DNA of 64,000 nt. It comes from Klebsiella sp. RHBSTW-00484. Lineage in GTDB: Bacteria; Pseudomonadota; Gammaproteobacteria; Enterobacterales; Enterobacteriaceae. Positions 36,001-43,943 of this stretch are shown here, in pieces. The notes beneath the pieces were generated by a model. It did not search any database, was not told where the DNA came from, and was given only the letters and a program-made list of their open reading frames with translations. Location: the NCBI RefSeq assembly GCF_013705725.1, contig NZ_CP055481.1, positions 1 to 64,000 of the forward strand, in the 5' to 3' direction. How positions within the stretch are numbered: the stretch's first letter is position 1; every line of letters begins with the position of its first letter. The translations under genes and the position numbers were made by a program.

Positions 36001-36192
36001 TCGCTGGCGTTTATCGCCGGGGTTCTGCCGCTGGCGATCGCTACCGGAGCCGGGGCTAACAGCCGTGTCGCGATCGGTACCGGGATTATCGGCGGGACAC
36101 TGACGGCAACGCTGCTGGCGGTGTTCTTCGTGCCGCTGTTTTTTGTGCTGGTGAAACGCTTCTTCACCCGTCATCGCTCTTCTCAGGAGTAA
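33085..36192 (+). CDS. eefB: RND multidrug efflux transporter (EefB-like)
   Basis: HAE1-family inner-membrane proton/drug antiporter, 1035 residues. It has TM1 near 9-28, a large periplasmic porter and docking loop (about 30-335), TM2-6, the second loop (about 560-870), and TM8-12. The proton-relay aspartates in LVDDAIVVVENVE (near 405-417) and the TM10 lysine in TIGLSSKNAILIVEFA are intact. It works as a trimer with EefA and EefC. Both gene junctions are tight (1 nt overlap, then a 3 nt gap). Confidence 0.93.
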   Translation: MFSRFFVRRPVFAWVIAILIMLAGILAIRTLPVGQYPDVAPPAVKISATYTGASAETLENSVTQVIEQQLTGLDNLLYFTSTSSSDGSVSITVTFEQGTDPDTAQVQVQNKVQQAESRLPSEVQQSGVTVEKSQSSFLLILSVYDKNNKATSSDISDWLVSNMQDPLARIEGVGSLQVFGAEYAMRIWMDPTKLASYSLMPSDVQSAIEAQNVQVSAGKIGALPASNAQQLTATVRAQSRLQTAAQFKEIIVKSQTDGSVVRLSDVARVEMGSEDYTASANLNGHPAAGIAVMMAPGANALNTATLVKSKIAEFQRQMPQGYDIAYPKDSTEFIKISVEDVIQTLFEAIILVVCVMYLFLQNFRATLIPAVAVPVVLLGTFGVLALFGYSINTLTLFAMVLAIGLLVDDAIVVVENVERIMRDEGLPAREATEKSMGEISGALIAIALVLSAVFLPMAFFGGSTGVIYRQFSVTIISAMMLSVVVALTLTPALCGALLSHSKPHTKGFFGGFNRLWGRTEQGYQHRVVGGLRRSAVMMGAFVLICGGMALAMWKLPGSFLPTEDQGEIMVQYTLPAGATAVRTAEVRRQVTDWFLTKEKANTDVIFTVDGFSFSGSGQNAGMAFVSLKNWSERKGEANTAQAIALRATKELGSIRDATLFAMTPPSVDGLGQSNGFTFELMASGGTDRESLMKMRSQLLAAANQRSELQSVRANDLPQMPQLQVDIDNNKAVSLGLSLSDVTDTLSSAWGGTYVNDFIDRGRVKKVYIQGESDARAVPSDLGKWFVRGSDDSMTPFSAFATTRWQYGPESLVRYNGSAAFEIQGENASGFSSGAAMDKMEALANNLPAGTTWAWSGMSLQEKLASGQAMSLYAISILVVFLCLAALYESWSVPFSVIMVIPLGLLGAALAAWMRGLNNDVYFQVALLTTIGLSSKNAILIVEFAESAVEEGYSLSRAAMRAAQTRLRPIVMTSLAFIAGVLPLAIATGAGANSRVAIGTGIIGGTLTATLLAVFFVPLFFVLVKRFFTRHRSSQE

Positions 36193-36195
36193 GTT

Positions 36196-37560
36196 ATGTT
36201 TCGTTTCACCTTGGTTTTTGTCGCGCTCCTGACGGCGGGCTGTGTCTCCCTCGACCCGAACTATGAGCGCCCTGCCGCACCCATTCCGACCACCCTGCCG
36301 GGCAGCCACGGCGAGGCCACCGCGGTGGTCAGCGACTGGCAGCAGGTGGTGAATGACGCCCGCCTTAAAAAAGTGGTCAGTATCGCGCTGACCAGCAACC
36401 GCGACGTGCAGAAAGCGCTGGCCGATATCGAAGCTGCCCGCGCCCAGCTTGGCGAAACGCGCGCCGCGCTGTTTCCGACTCTCGACGCTGAACTAAGCCA
36501 TACCCGCAGCAAAACGGTCGCCAGCGGCCTGACGTCGTCATCGGAAGCCGACGGCGCGGTCTCCAGCTTCGAGCTGGATCTGTTTGGTAAGAATCAAAGC
36601 CTGACGCGCGCGGCGCGGGAGACCTGGCTTGCCAGCGAATTCACCGCCCAGAATACACGCCTGACGATGATTGCCGACTTGACCATCGCCTGGGTAACGC
36701 TTGCGGCGGATAACAGCAACCTGGCGCTGGCTCAGGACACCATGGCCAGCGCGGAGAACTCACGTAAAATCGTCAACCGTCAGATGGAAGTAGGCACCGC
36801 CTCGGCAAGTGACCTGAGCGATGCCGAAAGCGTTTATCAGCAGGCGCGGGCCAGCGTCGCCAGCTACCGCACGTTGGTGGCGCAGGATAAAAACGCCCTT
36901 AATCTGCTGGCCGGGGAAACCGTGCCGGATAGCCTGCTGCCCGGCACGCTGGAAAGCCTTGGCGATCGTAGTATCACCCTGATTCCGGCGGGGGTCTCTT
37001 CATCGGTCCTGCTGCGTCGTCCGGATATCCAGGAAGCAGAGCATAATCTGAAAAGCGCTAACGCTGATATTGGCGCGGCGCGGGCCAACTTCTTCCCGTC
37101 CATCTCGCTGACCGCCAGCGCCGGGGTCGGCAGTGATTCGCTCTCTTCGCTGTTCAGCCACGGCATGCAGGTGTGGTCATTCGCGCCGTCCATCAGCCTG
37201 CCGCTGTTTACCGGCGGCAGTAATCTGGCGCAGTTGCGTTATGCTGAAGCGGAGAAAAAGGGGCTCATTGCCACCTATGAGAAGACGATTCAGAGCGCCT
37301 TCAAGGATGTCGCCGACGCGCTGGCGCGGCGGGAAACGCTTAGTGAGCAGCTGGATGCGCAGAATAAATATGTCGCGGCGGAGCAGAAATCGCTGGATAT
37401 TGCGATGAAGAGCTATCAGGCCGGGGTAGGGGATTATCTGTCGGTGCTGACTGCCCAGCGCACGCTGTGGTCGGCGCAGGCTACGCTTATTTCCCTCCAG
37501 CAAACGGACCTGGAAAACCGTATCACCCTCTGGCAGTCGCTGGGAGGCGGTGCCAGCTAA
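36196..37560 (+). CDS. eefC: Outer-membrane efflux lipoprotein (EefC-like)
   Basis: TolC/NodT-family exit duct, 454 residues. A signal peptide ends in LLTAG-Cys (Cys16) and the start VSLDPNYERPAAPIP is typical of OprM/NodT factors. Two homologous halves of long helical hairpins each carry family landmarks (for example LGETRAALFPTLDAELSHTRS and IGAARANFFPSISLTASAGVGS). Having its own outer-membrane channel means the pump need not use TolC. A REP-like hairpin follows. Confidence 0.9.
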   Translation: MFRFTLVFVALLTAGCVSLDPNYERPAAPIPTTLPGSHGEATAVVSDWQQVVNDARLKKVVSIALTSNRDVQKALADIEAARAQLGETRAALFPTLDAELSHTRSKTVASGLTSSSEADGAVSSFELDLFGKNQSLTRAARETWLASEFTAQNTRLTMIADLTIAWVTLAADNSNLALAQDTMASAENSRKIVNRQMEVGTASASDLSDAESVYQQARASVASYRTLVAQDKNALNLLAGETVPDSLLPGTLESLGDRSITLIPAGVSSSVLLRRPDIQEAEHNLKSANADIGAARANFFPSISLTASAGVGSDSLSSLFSHGMQVWSFAPSISLPLFTGGSNLAQLRYAEAEKKGLIATYEKTIQSAFKDVADALARRETLSEQLDAQNKYVAAEQKSLDIAMKSYQAGVGDYLSVLTAQRTLWSAQATLISLQQTDLENRITLWQSLGGGAS

Positions 37561-37566
37561 TGCTTT

Positions 37567-37588
37567 TGCCGGGCGGTAACGCCCGGCA
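37567..37588 (+). repeat. REP-like hairpin after eefC
   Basis: TGCCGGGCG and CGCCCGGCA form a perfect 9 bp stem over a TAA-containing loop. It lacks a T tail, so it may protect the eefABC mRNA end or attenuate rather than stop read-through into the MFS gene 22 nt on. Confidence 0.65.
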
Positions 37589-37610
37589 TTCTGACAAGGA
37601 GCCTGTTTGT

Positions 37611-38777
37611 ATGTCCCGAATTTCTCTTTCCTGGGTAGTGGTTCTCGGTTTACTCAGCGCCATTGGGCCCCTGTGTACCGACTTCTATCTGCCCGCGCTG
37701 CCGGAAATCACCCAGCAGCTTAACGCCACCGGTACGCAGACCCAGCTGTCGCTGACCGCAGCGCTGATTGGCCTCGGTCTGGGGCAACTGTTTTTTGGCC
37801 CGTTGAGCGACCGGATTGGCCGTAAAAAGCCGCTGGCGTTCTCGCTGCTACTGTTTATCTTCTCCTCGGCAATGTGTGCGATAACCGACGACATTCACAT
37901 GTTGATCGCCTGGCGCTTTCTGCAAGGCTTCGCCGGGGCTGGCGGGTCGGTGCTGTCACGTTCCATCGCCCGCGACCGCTATCAGGGAACCTTGCTGACC
38001 CAGTTCTTCGCCCTGCTGATGACCGTGAACGGCATCGCGCCAGTGCTTTCGCCGGTGCTCGGCGGCTGGATTATCACCGCCTTTGACTGGCGTATCCTGT
38101 TCTGGGCGATGGCGGCGTTCGGCGTGGTATTACTGTTGCTCAGCCTGACTGTGCTGCACGAAACGCTGCCGGCAAAAAGCACCGCCTCGGTTACCCAGCA
38201 GCAGGACGATACTCCGGTGCTGAAAAACCGCCGCTTTATGCGCTACTGTCTGATTCAGGCCTTTATGATGGCCGGATTGTTCTCTTATATCGGTTCATCC
38301 TCGTTCGTCATTCAGAGTGAATACGCCATGAGCGCGATGCAGTTCAGCCTGTTGTTCGGCCTTAACGGCATTGGGCTGATTATCGCGGCGCTGATCTTTT
38401 CCCGCCTGGCGCAGCGATTTAGCGCAGAAGCCCTGCTGCGCGGCGGTCAACTGCTGGCGGTGACCTTTGCGGCAGTCACTCTGCTGTTTGCCTGGCTACA
38501 GCTGCCGACGTTGGCGCTGGTCGGTCTGTTCTTTACCGTCTCGATGATGAGCGGCATCAGCACCGTCGCCGGTGCGGAAGCGATGAATGCGATTAGCGCC
38601 CGCCAGTCCGGCACTGCATCGGCGCTGATGGGCACGCTGATGTTTGTGTTCGGCGGTATTGCCGCGCCGCTGTCTGGCTTGGGTGGTGAAACAATGCTGA
38701 AAATGAGCCTCGCGATGACCCTTTGCTATCTGGCCGCCCTGCTGATTGGCCTGAAAAAACCGCGCACTATTGAGTAA
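37611..38777 (+). CDS. Bcr/CflA-family multidrug MFS exporter
   Basis: A 388-residue drug:H+ antiporter with 12 hydrophobic segments. Family motifs include PLCTDFYLPALPEI near 23-36 (DHA1/Bcr TM1), GQLFFGPLSDRIGRKKPL near 62-79 (motif A), and LQGFAGAGGSVLSRSIARD near 105 (motif C region). ATG 37611 (MSRISLSWVVVLG) has AAGGAG upstream. Only 50 nt separate it from eefC, so it may be cotranscribed with the RND pump. It is not close enough to EmrD as remembered to use that name. Confidence 0.87.
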   Translation: MSRISLSWVVVLGLLSAIGPLCTDFYLPALPEITQQLNATGTQTQLSLTAALIGLGLGQLFFGPLSDRIGRKKPLAFSLLLFIFSSAMCAITDDIHMLIAWRFLQGFAGAGGSVLSRSIARDRYQGTLLTQFFALLMTVNGIAPVLSPVLGGWIITAFDWRILFWAMAAFGVVLLLLSLTVLHETLPAKSTASVTQQQDDTPVLKNRRFMRYCLIQAFMMAGLFSYIGSSSFVIQSEYAMSAMQFSLLFGLNGIGLIIAALIFSRLAQRFSAEALLRGGQLLAVTFAAVTLLFAWLQLPTLALVGLFFTVSMMSGISTVAGAEAMNAISARQSGTASALMGTLMFVFGGIAAPLSGLGGETMLKMSLAMTLCYLAALLIGLKKPRTIE

Positions 38778-38786
38778 ACTTTCCTG

Positions 38787-38818
38787 GCGGTAATAAAAAA
38801 TTCCACTTTTATTACCGC
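38787..38818 (+). terminator. Hairpin terminator after the MFS gene
   Basis: GCGGTAATAAAA (38787-38798) and TTTTATTACCGC (38807-38818) form a 12 bp perfect stem. The T run is inside the stem, so it probably acts as a terminator with modest strength. Confidence 0.7.
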
Positions 38819-38867
38819 TATATTTCCCGCTACGACTGAAATCTCTTATTATTCATTCAACATCAAT

Positions 38868-38910
38868 CGTGATAGCCTTCACATGAAAGGAATAATTAAT
38901 TCCTTATACT
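38868..38910 (+). promoter_or_regulatory. Class II CRP site and -10 of murQP
   Basis: CGTGA-TAGCCT-TCACA (38868-38883) matches 9 of 10 key bases of the CRP consensus. TATACT at 38905-38910 is a good -10. With a start near 38917, the CRP site centres at about -41.5, the classical class II activation position. It fits glucose-sensitive expression of murQP. Confidence 0.75.
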
Positions 38911-38938
38911 GCCTGCCACTGTGAATAATGAGGTTCCT

Positions 38939-39841
38939 ATGACTATCGACCTGAGCAAACTGCTGACCGAGCGCCGCAACGCCAATAGCGCCAACATTGA
39001 TACCCTCTCCACCGAAGAGATGCTGACGGTGATTAACCAGGAAGACCAGCAGGTGGCTCACGCTATCACCCCTTATCTGGCGCAGATTGCCCAGGTGGTG
39101 GATAAAGTCGCGGCGGCGCTGCAGGCTGGCGGGCGGCTGATTTATATCGGAGCGGGGACCTCCGGTCGTCTGGGGATCCTTGATGCCAGCGAATGTCCGC
39201 CAACCTTCGGCACTCGTCCGGAGCAGGTTGTCGGTATTATCGCTGGCGGCCATAAAGCGATTCTGAGCGCCGTGGAAAATGTTGAAGATAACAAAGCGCA
39301 AGGGGCGATGGACCTGGAGAACTTTAACTTTAGCAGCCGCGATGTACTGGTCGGCCTGGCCGCCAGCGGGCGCACCCCGTACGTGATTGGCGCGATGGAA
39401 TATGCCCGCAGCCAGAGCGCTTTTGTCGCTATCGTTAGCTGCAACCCACATGGCGAAATGGCCCAACTGGCGGATGTTGCCATTACGCCGGTGGTCGGTC
39501 CGGAAGTCGTCACCGGTTCAAGCCGTCTGAAGGCTGGTACCGCGCAGAAGCTGGTACTGAATATGATTTCCACCGGGGCAATGATCCGCATCGGCAAGGT
39601 CTACAGCAACTTGATGGTGGACGTTGAAGCCACCAACGCCAAGCTGATTGAGCGCCAGGTTTCTATCGTCATGGAGGCCACCGAATGTGATCGCGCGACG
39701 GCGCAAAGCGCGCTGGATGCCTGCGGTCGCCACTGTAAAACGGCGATTGTGATGGTGCTGGCTGGTTTAAGCGCCACGCAAGCCCAGGCGCTGCTGGCGA
39801 AAAACGACGGCTATATCCGCAAGGCGCTGAGCCACTTCTGA
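38939..39841 (+). CDS. murQ: N-acetylmuramic acid 6-phosphate etherase
   Basis: Cleaves the D-lactyl ether of MurNAc-6-phosphate, giving GlcNAc-6-phosphate and lactate, during cell-wall recycling or use of external MurNAc. ATG 38939 (MTIDLSKLLTERRN; AGG 5-8 nt before) gives 300 residues. The SIS-domain sugar-phosphate site IYIGAGTSGRLGILDASECPPTFG (about 73-96) is the MurQ signature. murP follows after 24 nt. The repressor gene murR, adjacent in E. coli, is not in the neighbourhood. Confidence 0.95.
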   Translation: MTIDLSKLLTERRNANSANIDTLSTEEMLTVINQEDQQVAHAITPYLAQIAQVVDKVAAALQAGGRLIYIGAGTSGRLGILDASECPPTFGTRPEQVVGIIAGGHKAILSAVENVEDNKAQGAMDLENFNFSSRDVLVGLAASGRTPYVIGAMEYARSQSAFVAIVSCNPHGEMAQLADVAITPVVGPEVVTGSSRLKAGTAQKLVLNMISTGAMIRIGKVYSNLMVDVEATNAKLIERQVSIVMEATECDRATAQSALDACGRHCKTAIVMVLAGLSATQAQALLAKNDGYIRKALSHF

Positions 39842-39865
39842 CCGCTGACCAACAGGTAATCTGCA

Positions 39866-41299
39866 ATGGCAAAAATAAATAAAGAGATGATAGTGCGGAT
39901 CCTCAATCACGTTGGCGGAGCCGGAAACATAGCGCAAGCGGGAAACTGTATGACCCGACTGCGCCTGACCCTGCGCGATGAGTCGCGGGCCGATAGCGCC
40001 GCCATCCGTCAAATTGAGGGCGTGATGGGTGTTATCGTTAGCGATGAGCAGTTCCAGGTGGTGCTTGGCCCCGGCAAGGCGCAAACCGCAGCGGAAATGA
40101 TGAATGCGTTACTGGAAGAGGCTCCGGTGGACGCGCCGTCTCTGGCCGATGTGGCGGCAGAGAAAAAGCGGGCGCTGAAGAGTAAGCAAACCAGCGGCGT
40201 ACAGAAGTTTCTCGCCAAATTCGCCACCATTTTTACTCCGCTGATCCCCGGCTTTATTGCCGTTGGGTTGCTGCTGGGCTTTGCCACTCTGGCGGAGCAG
40301 ATATTTGTGCTGGAAAACGCCCATCCGAACGCCACGGTGGTGGCGCTGATTGGCTACATGAAGGTGTTCAGCAAGGGAATGTTTACCTTCCTGAGCATCC
40401 TGATCGGCTATAACGCGCAGAAGGCGTTCGGCGGCTCCGGCGTTAACGGCGCGATTATCGCCGCGCTGTTTGTTCTCGGCTATAACCCCGAGGCTACCAG
40501 CGGATTCTATTCCGGGATCACCACCTTCTTCGGCCACGGTATCGATCCGCGTGGCAATATTATCGGCGTGCTGATCGCTTCAATTATTGGCGCATGGGTA
40601 GAAAGACAGGTACGCCGGGTGATGCCCGCAAACCTCGATATGATCCTCACCTCAGCCGTAACGCTGCTGATTATGGGCGCGGTAACCTTTATCGTGATTA
40701 TGCCGATCGGCGGCTGGCTGTTTACCGGAATGTCGTGGTTGTTCCTGCACCTTAACGGCAACCCGTTCGGCTCTGCGGTGCTGGCCGGTTTGTTCCTGCT
40801 GGCGGTGATGTTCGGCGTGCATCAGGGCTTTGTGCCGGTCTATTTTGCGCTGGTGGATGCACAAGGGTTTAACTCGCTGTTCCCGATTCTGGCGATGGCC
40901 GGAGCCGGGCAGGTGGGAGCAGCGCTGGCGCTGTTCTGGCGAGCGAAGCACGGTTCCATGCTGCGCACGCAAATTAAAGGGGCGATTATTCCCGGCTTCC
41001 TCGGTATCGGCGAACCGCTGATTTACGGTGTGACGCTGCCGCGCATGAAGCCGTTTATCACTGCCTGCCTCGGCGGCGCCTGCGGCGGTTTCTTCCTCGG
41101 CCTGATTGCATGGTTGGGCCTGCCGGTTGGCCTCAATACCGTGTTCGGTCCTTCCGGTCTGGTGGCGCTGCCGCTGATGACCTCCGGCAGCGGAATTTAC
41201 GCCGGAATGGCAGTCTACGCCGCAGGACTGGCGGTCTCTTATCTTTGTGGATTCGCCCTGACCTGGCTGTTCGGCAGTAAAAACGTTGATTTGAGCTAA
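39866..41299 (+). CDS. murP: PTS N-acetylmuramic acid transporter subunit IIBC
   Basis: Imports and phosphorylates MurNAc to MurNAc-6-phosphate. At 477 residues it has an N-terminal IIB domain with phospho-cysteine Cys28 in GNCMTRLRL, a linker near 85-115, and a IIC membrane domain with [19 protein letters not shown] near 375. No IIA domain is present; Crr is the known donor in E. coli. It pairs with murQ for the first two steps of MurNAc use and is followed by a terminator. Confidence 0.94.
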   Translation: MAKINKEMIVRILNHVGGAGNIAQAGNCMTRLRLTLRDESRADSAAIRQIEGVMGVIVSDEQFQVVLGPGKAQTAAEMMNALLEEAPVDAPSLADVAAEKKRALKSKQTSGVQKFLAKFATIFTPLIPGFIAVGLLLGFATLAEQIFVLENAHPNATVVALIGYMKVFSKGMFTFLSILIGYNAQKAFGGSGVNGAIIAALFVLGYNPEATSGFYSGITTFFGHGIDPRGNIIGVLIASIIGAWVERQVRRVMPANLDMILTSAVTLLIMGAVTFIVIMPIGGWLFTGMSWLFLHLNGNPFGSAVLAGLFLLAVMFGVHQGFVPVYFALVDAQGFNSLFPILAMAGAGQVGAALALFWRAKHGSMLRTQIKGAIIPGFLGIGEPLIYGVTLPRMKPFITACLGGACGGFFLGLIAWLGLPVGLNTVFGPSGLVALPLMTSGSGIYAGMAVYAAGLAVSYLCGFALTWLFGSKNVDLS

Positions 41300-41330
41300 G
41301 CTGAAGGCCTGATGCGCAAGTTTTGAGCGA

Positions 41331-41360
41331 AACCTAACCCGCCTGATGGAGGGTTAGGTT
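41331..41360 (+). terminator. Hairpin terminator after murP
   Basis: AACCTAACCC (41331-41340) pairs perfectly with GGGTTAGGTT (41351-41360) around a 10-base loop. The T tail is short (TT-TGCTGG), so strength is uncertain. Confidence 0.65.
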
Positions 41361-41557
41361 TGCTGGTCGAGTGTATCCCGTCATCATTGCCCGGTGGCGC
41401 TGCGCTTACCGAGCCTACAAGTTCCCTTTGGTTTATTAACGCAGCAAACCCGGCCTTTAACCAGCCTACCAAATACTCCAACTACCATTTCCTGCCCCGC
41501 CGCCCGGACGCGCTCATGTTATGATGCCGCTTTTGCGATATTTCACCTGAGGGAAAG

Positions 41558-42460
41558 ATGGGCTCCAGCAAAAAAGGGATGCTGAACGTACTAATAGCCG
41601 CCGTGCTGTGGGGTAGTTCCGGCGTCTGTGCGCAATATATTATGCAGCAAAGCCAGATGTCATCGCCGTTTCTGACCATGACGCGCCTGCTGTTCGCGGG
41701 TCTGATTCTTCTGATGCTCTCGTTCGTTCATGGCGACAAAATATTTCGCGTTCTGCAAAACCGCAAAGATGCGATTAGCCTGCTGATCTTCTCGCTGTTC
41801 GGTGCGCTCACCGTGCAGTACACCTTCCTGATGACTATCGAGAAATCCAACGCCGCCACCGCGACGGTACTGCAGTTCCTGTCGCCGACGATTATCGTCG
41901 CCTGGTTTGCTATCGCCCGAAAAACGCGCCCCAGTCCGCTGGTGCTGGCGGCTATCGGTACCTCGCTGGCGGGTACTTTCCTGCTGGTCACCCATGGCAA
42001 CCCGACAACGCTGTCGATTTCCCCCGCGGCGTTGTTTTGGGGTATCGCCTCGGCGTTTGCCGCCGCCTTCTACACCACTTACCCCTCAACGCTGATTGCC
42101 CGCTACGGCACGCTGCCGATCGTCGGCTGGAGTATGCTGCTTGGCGGCGCGATGCTGCTACCGTTCTACGCCGGTCAGGACAACCATTTTGTGGTTAACG
42201 GGAGCCTGCTGCTGGCCTTTTTCTATCTGGTGGTTATCGGTACGTCGTTGACCTTCAGCCTCTACCTGAACGGCGCGCAGAAAATTGGCGGCGCAAAGGC
42301 GGGTATTCTCAGCTGCGCAGAGCCACTGAGCAGCGCCTTGCTCTCTTTGCTGCTGCTAGGCATTACGTTTACCCTCCCGGACTGGCTGGGCACCCTGTTA
42401 ATTCTCTCGTCGGTGGTGCTGATCGCCATGGATTCGCGACGTAGGGTTAAAACGGCCTGA
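41558..42460 (+). CDS. yicL: YicL, EamA/DMT-family transporter
   Basis: A 300-residue inner-membrane protein with ten hydrophobic helices arranged as two EamA repeats (about 8-145 and 155-292). The start [29 protein letters not shown] and the segment [20 protein letters not shown] agree with E. coli YicL as remembered. The substrate is unknown; family members export amino acids or other metabolites. A GAGGG ribosome-binding site precedes the start. It converges with the rpn gene with 3 nt between stop codons. Confidence 0.88.
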   Translation: MGSSKKGMLNVLIAAVLWGSSGVCAQYIMQQSQMSSPFLTMTRLLFAGLILLMLSFVHGDKIFRVLQNRKDAISLLIFSLFGALTVQYTFLMTIEKSNAATATVLQFLSPTIIVAWFAIARKTRPSPLVLAAIGTSLAGTFLLVTHGNPTTLSISPAALFWGIASAFAAAFYTTYPSTLIARYGTLPIVGWSMLLGGAMLLPFYAGQDNHFVVNGSLLLAFFYLVVIGTSLTFSLYLNGAQKIGGAKAGILSCAEPLSSALLSLLLLGITFTLPDWLGTLLILSSVVLIAMDSRRRVKTA

Positions 42461-42463
42461 CGA

Positions 42464-42685
42464 TTATCTGGATGAGGATGCTGTGGCCTGAGTTTGCAGT
42501 ATCTTCATATCGTCATCCGATAGTTGGCAAACAGCCCTTACCAGCTCGCGCTCAAACCCCTGCTCCAGACATGAACGAGCAATACGCAACGCTTCTTCTT
42601 GTCTACCCTCTTGTTTACCTTCTAACTTGCCCTCCAACTTTCCCTCTTGTCTCCCTTCCTGTCGTAGTCTTTCCGCAATGGTCAT
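42464..42685 (-). CDS. Candidate intragenic small Rpn protein (RpnS-like)
   Basis: Inside the rpn gene and in the same frame, ATG at 42685 is preceded by a perfect AAGGAG (complement at 42692-42697) with 6 nt spacing. It would give a 73-residue C-terminal protein ([13 protein letters not shown]...) containing the Glu/Lys/Gln repeat and the helical tail [22 protein letters not shown]. Short C-terminal products that inhibit the full-length toxin are known for other Rpn genes. Here expression is inferred only from the start signals. Confidence 0.55.
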   Translation of the reverse strand: MTIAERLRQEGRQEGKLEGKLEGKQEGRQEEALRIARSCLEQGFERELVRAVCQLSDDDMKILQTQATASSSR

Positions 42686-43417
42686 CAGTGTCTCCTTATG
42701 TTGAGGAACGCGCCGTGCGGCCTCGTGAAGAAACTCATCAAAACGAGGCGCATCTCCACACTGCAGCATGTAATTAAACAGCGCTTTCATCTGGCTGTCA
42801 TTAGCGCAACCTTTAACCAACAGCTCCGCTAACTTTTCCACCAGGCCAAGTAAATCACGCTGGCGGATATGCTTTTGGATCAGTTCCAGTAGCGCTACGC
42901 GACGGTGCTGCATGATTTCGTCATCCGGCACCACGGTGATATCCACCAGCGGGAAAGCGGCGGCATAGAGCTGACGCGCGGAAGTTGCATCGGCAAACTC
43001 ATCCAGCCAGCACAGCGAGAAGGGGTAGGGGCTTTTAGCGCCGTGATAGAACAGCATCGGGACCACCAGCGGCAGTGTTTTGTGCCCGGCGTCCAGATGG
43101 CGCTGCATGGCGGCTAACGCATAGCGCATCAGCCTGAACGCCATATGGGCATCCGGCGTACTCTGATGTTCAATCACCACGTAGATATAGCCATCACCAT
43201 CGCTGGTTTTCAGCGACCACAGCACGTCGGAATAGCTGGCGCGTAAATCGGCTTCAATAAAGCTACCGGACTCCAGCCTGAGCGTTTGCAGATCGCACAA
43301 CTGGCGCAGCGAAGCGGGCAGGTGGATCTCGATAAAGTCCCTGGCGCAATCGGGATGAGATAAAAATTGTTTAAAAACCGCATCATGCGGTGTTGAGGTC
43401 GTCCCTTTTTTCATCAT
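42464..43417 (-). CDS. Rpn-family recombination-promoting nuclease
   Basis: A 317-residue PD-(D/E)XK protein of the Rpn/YhgA-like (transposase_31) family. The start [24 protein letters not shown], then the active-site residues in SYSDVLW (Asp) and YVVIEHQS (Glu-x-Gln), are in order. Near the C-terminus lies a Gly/Glu/Gln/Lys repeat ([20 protein letters not shown]), typical of the family and probably length-variable. Family members are DNA endonucleases linked to RecA-independent recombination and, more recently, anti-phage defence. An internal start with its own ribosome-binding site lies at 42685. The gene sits between yicL and a yicS-like gene. Confidence 0.9.
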   Translation of the reverse strand: MMKKGTTSTPHDAVFKQFLSHPDCARDFIEIHLPASLRQLCDLQTLRLESGSFIEADLRASYSDVLWSLKTSDGDGYIYVVIEHQSTPDAHMAFRLMRYALAAMQRHLDAGHKTLPLVVPMLFYHGAKSPYPFSLCWLDEFADATSARQLYAAAFPLVDITVVPDDEIMQHRRVALLELIQKHIRQRDLLGLVEKLAELLVKGCANDSQMKALFNYMLQCGDAPRFDEFLHEAARRVPQHKETLMTIAERLRQEGRQEGKLEGKLEGKQEGRQEEALRIARSCLEQGFERELVRAVCQLSDDDMKILQTQATASSSR

Positions 43418-43624
43418 GATTCGCCATCCTGGAAGCGTAATGCCGGGAATGTACCCGCTCGAATGACGGCGGGCACCCGGGATTTATCCGCTTTGCTTGC
43501 CGCTACGGAAGATAAATTTCACCCGTTGAAACGGCTTCATTTTTGCGGAAAGCCGCACGCAAAATGGCTCACTCAGGAATACGTCTATAGTTAGAGGAAC
43601 GCTTTAATAAAAATAAGGATATCC

Positions 43625-43921
43625 ATGATGAAAAGAATAAGTATTGCGCTGTCGTTGGCTATCTGGCTGGCGCTACCTGCCGTAGCAACAGCCGCACCGC
43701 TCTCCGGACTGAAGTTTGAGCAACAAAAGCAGCAGATAGTGAAGGATGTGAGGAAAAACTGCCCTGCCAGCAGTGGCCTGGCGGATACGATATTTGCCAA
43801 TCGCGTGCTGGAGTCACCAGAAAATAAAGTCGCCGTGCAAAGCGCAGCGCGAGCGTTGGATAAAAACAGCGATGCCGCCTATCAGAAAGCGATTAGCGGC
43901 ATTCAGTGCCCGACGCAGTAG
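43625..43921 (+). CDS. yicS: YicS-like small secreted protein
   Basis: A 98-residue protein with a clear signal peptide (MMKRISIALSLAIWLALPAVATA, cut before APLSG). The mature part has two conserved-looking cysteines (KNCPASS and GIQCPTQ) that could form a disulfide, so a periplasmic location is expected. Size, the LKFEQQKQQIVKDVRKNCP segment and the C-terminal GIQCP resemble E. coli YicS as remembered, and nearby yicL supports it. AAGGA precedes the start. Function unknown. Confidence 0.6.
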   Translation: MMKRISIALSLAIWLALPAVATAAPLSGLKFEQQKQQIVKDVRKNCPASSGLADTIFANRVLESPENKVAVQSAARALDKNSDAAYQKAISGIQCPTQ

Positions 43922-43943
43922 CGCCCGCGGCGAAGCGTTGTAA

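Noticed and set aside
37611..38777. emrD as the name of the MFS exporter
   Set aside because: The E. coli gene yidF neighbour is emrD, but this protein is closer to the general Bcr/CflA group and stands behind eefC, so no symbol is given.
42600..42675. CRISPR-like short repeats in the rpn tail
   Set aside because: The repeats are 12 bases, in frame, without spacers, and encode the Glu/Lys/Gly tract of the protein.
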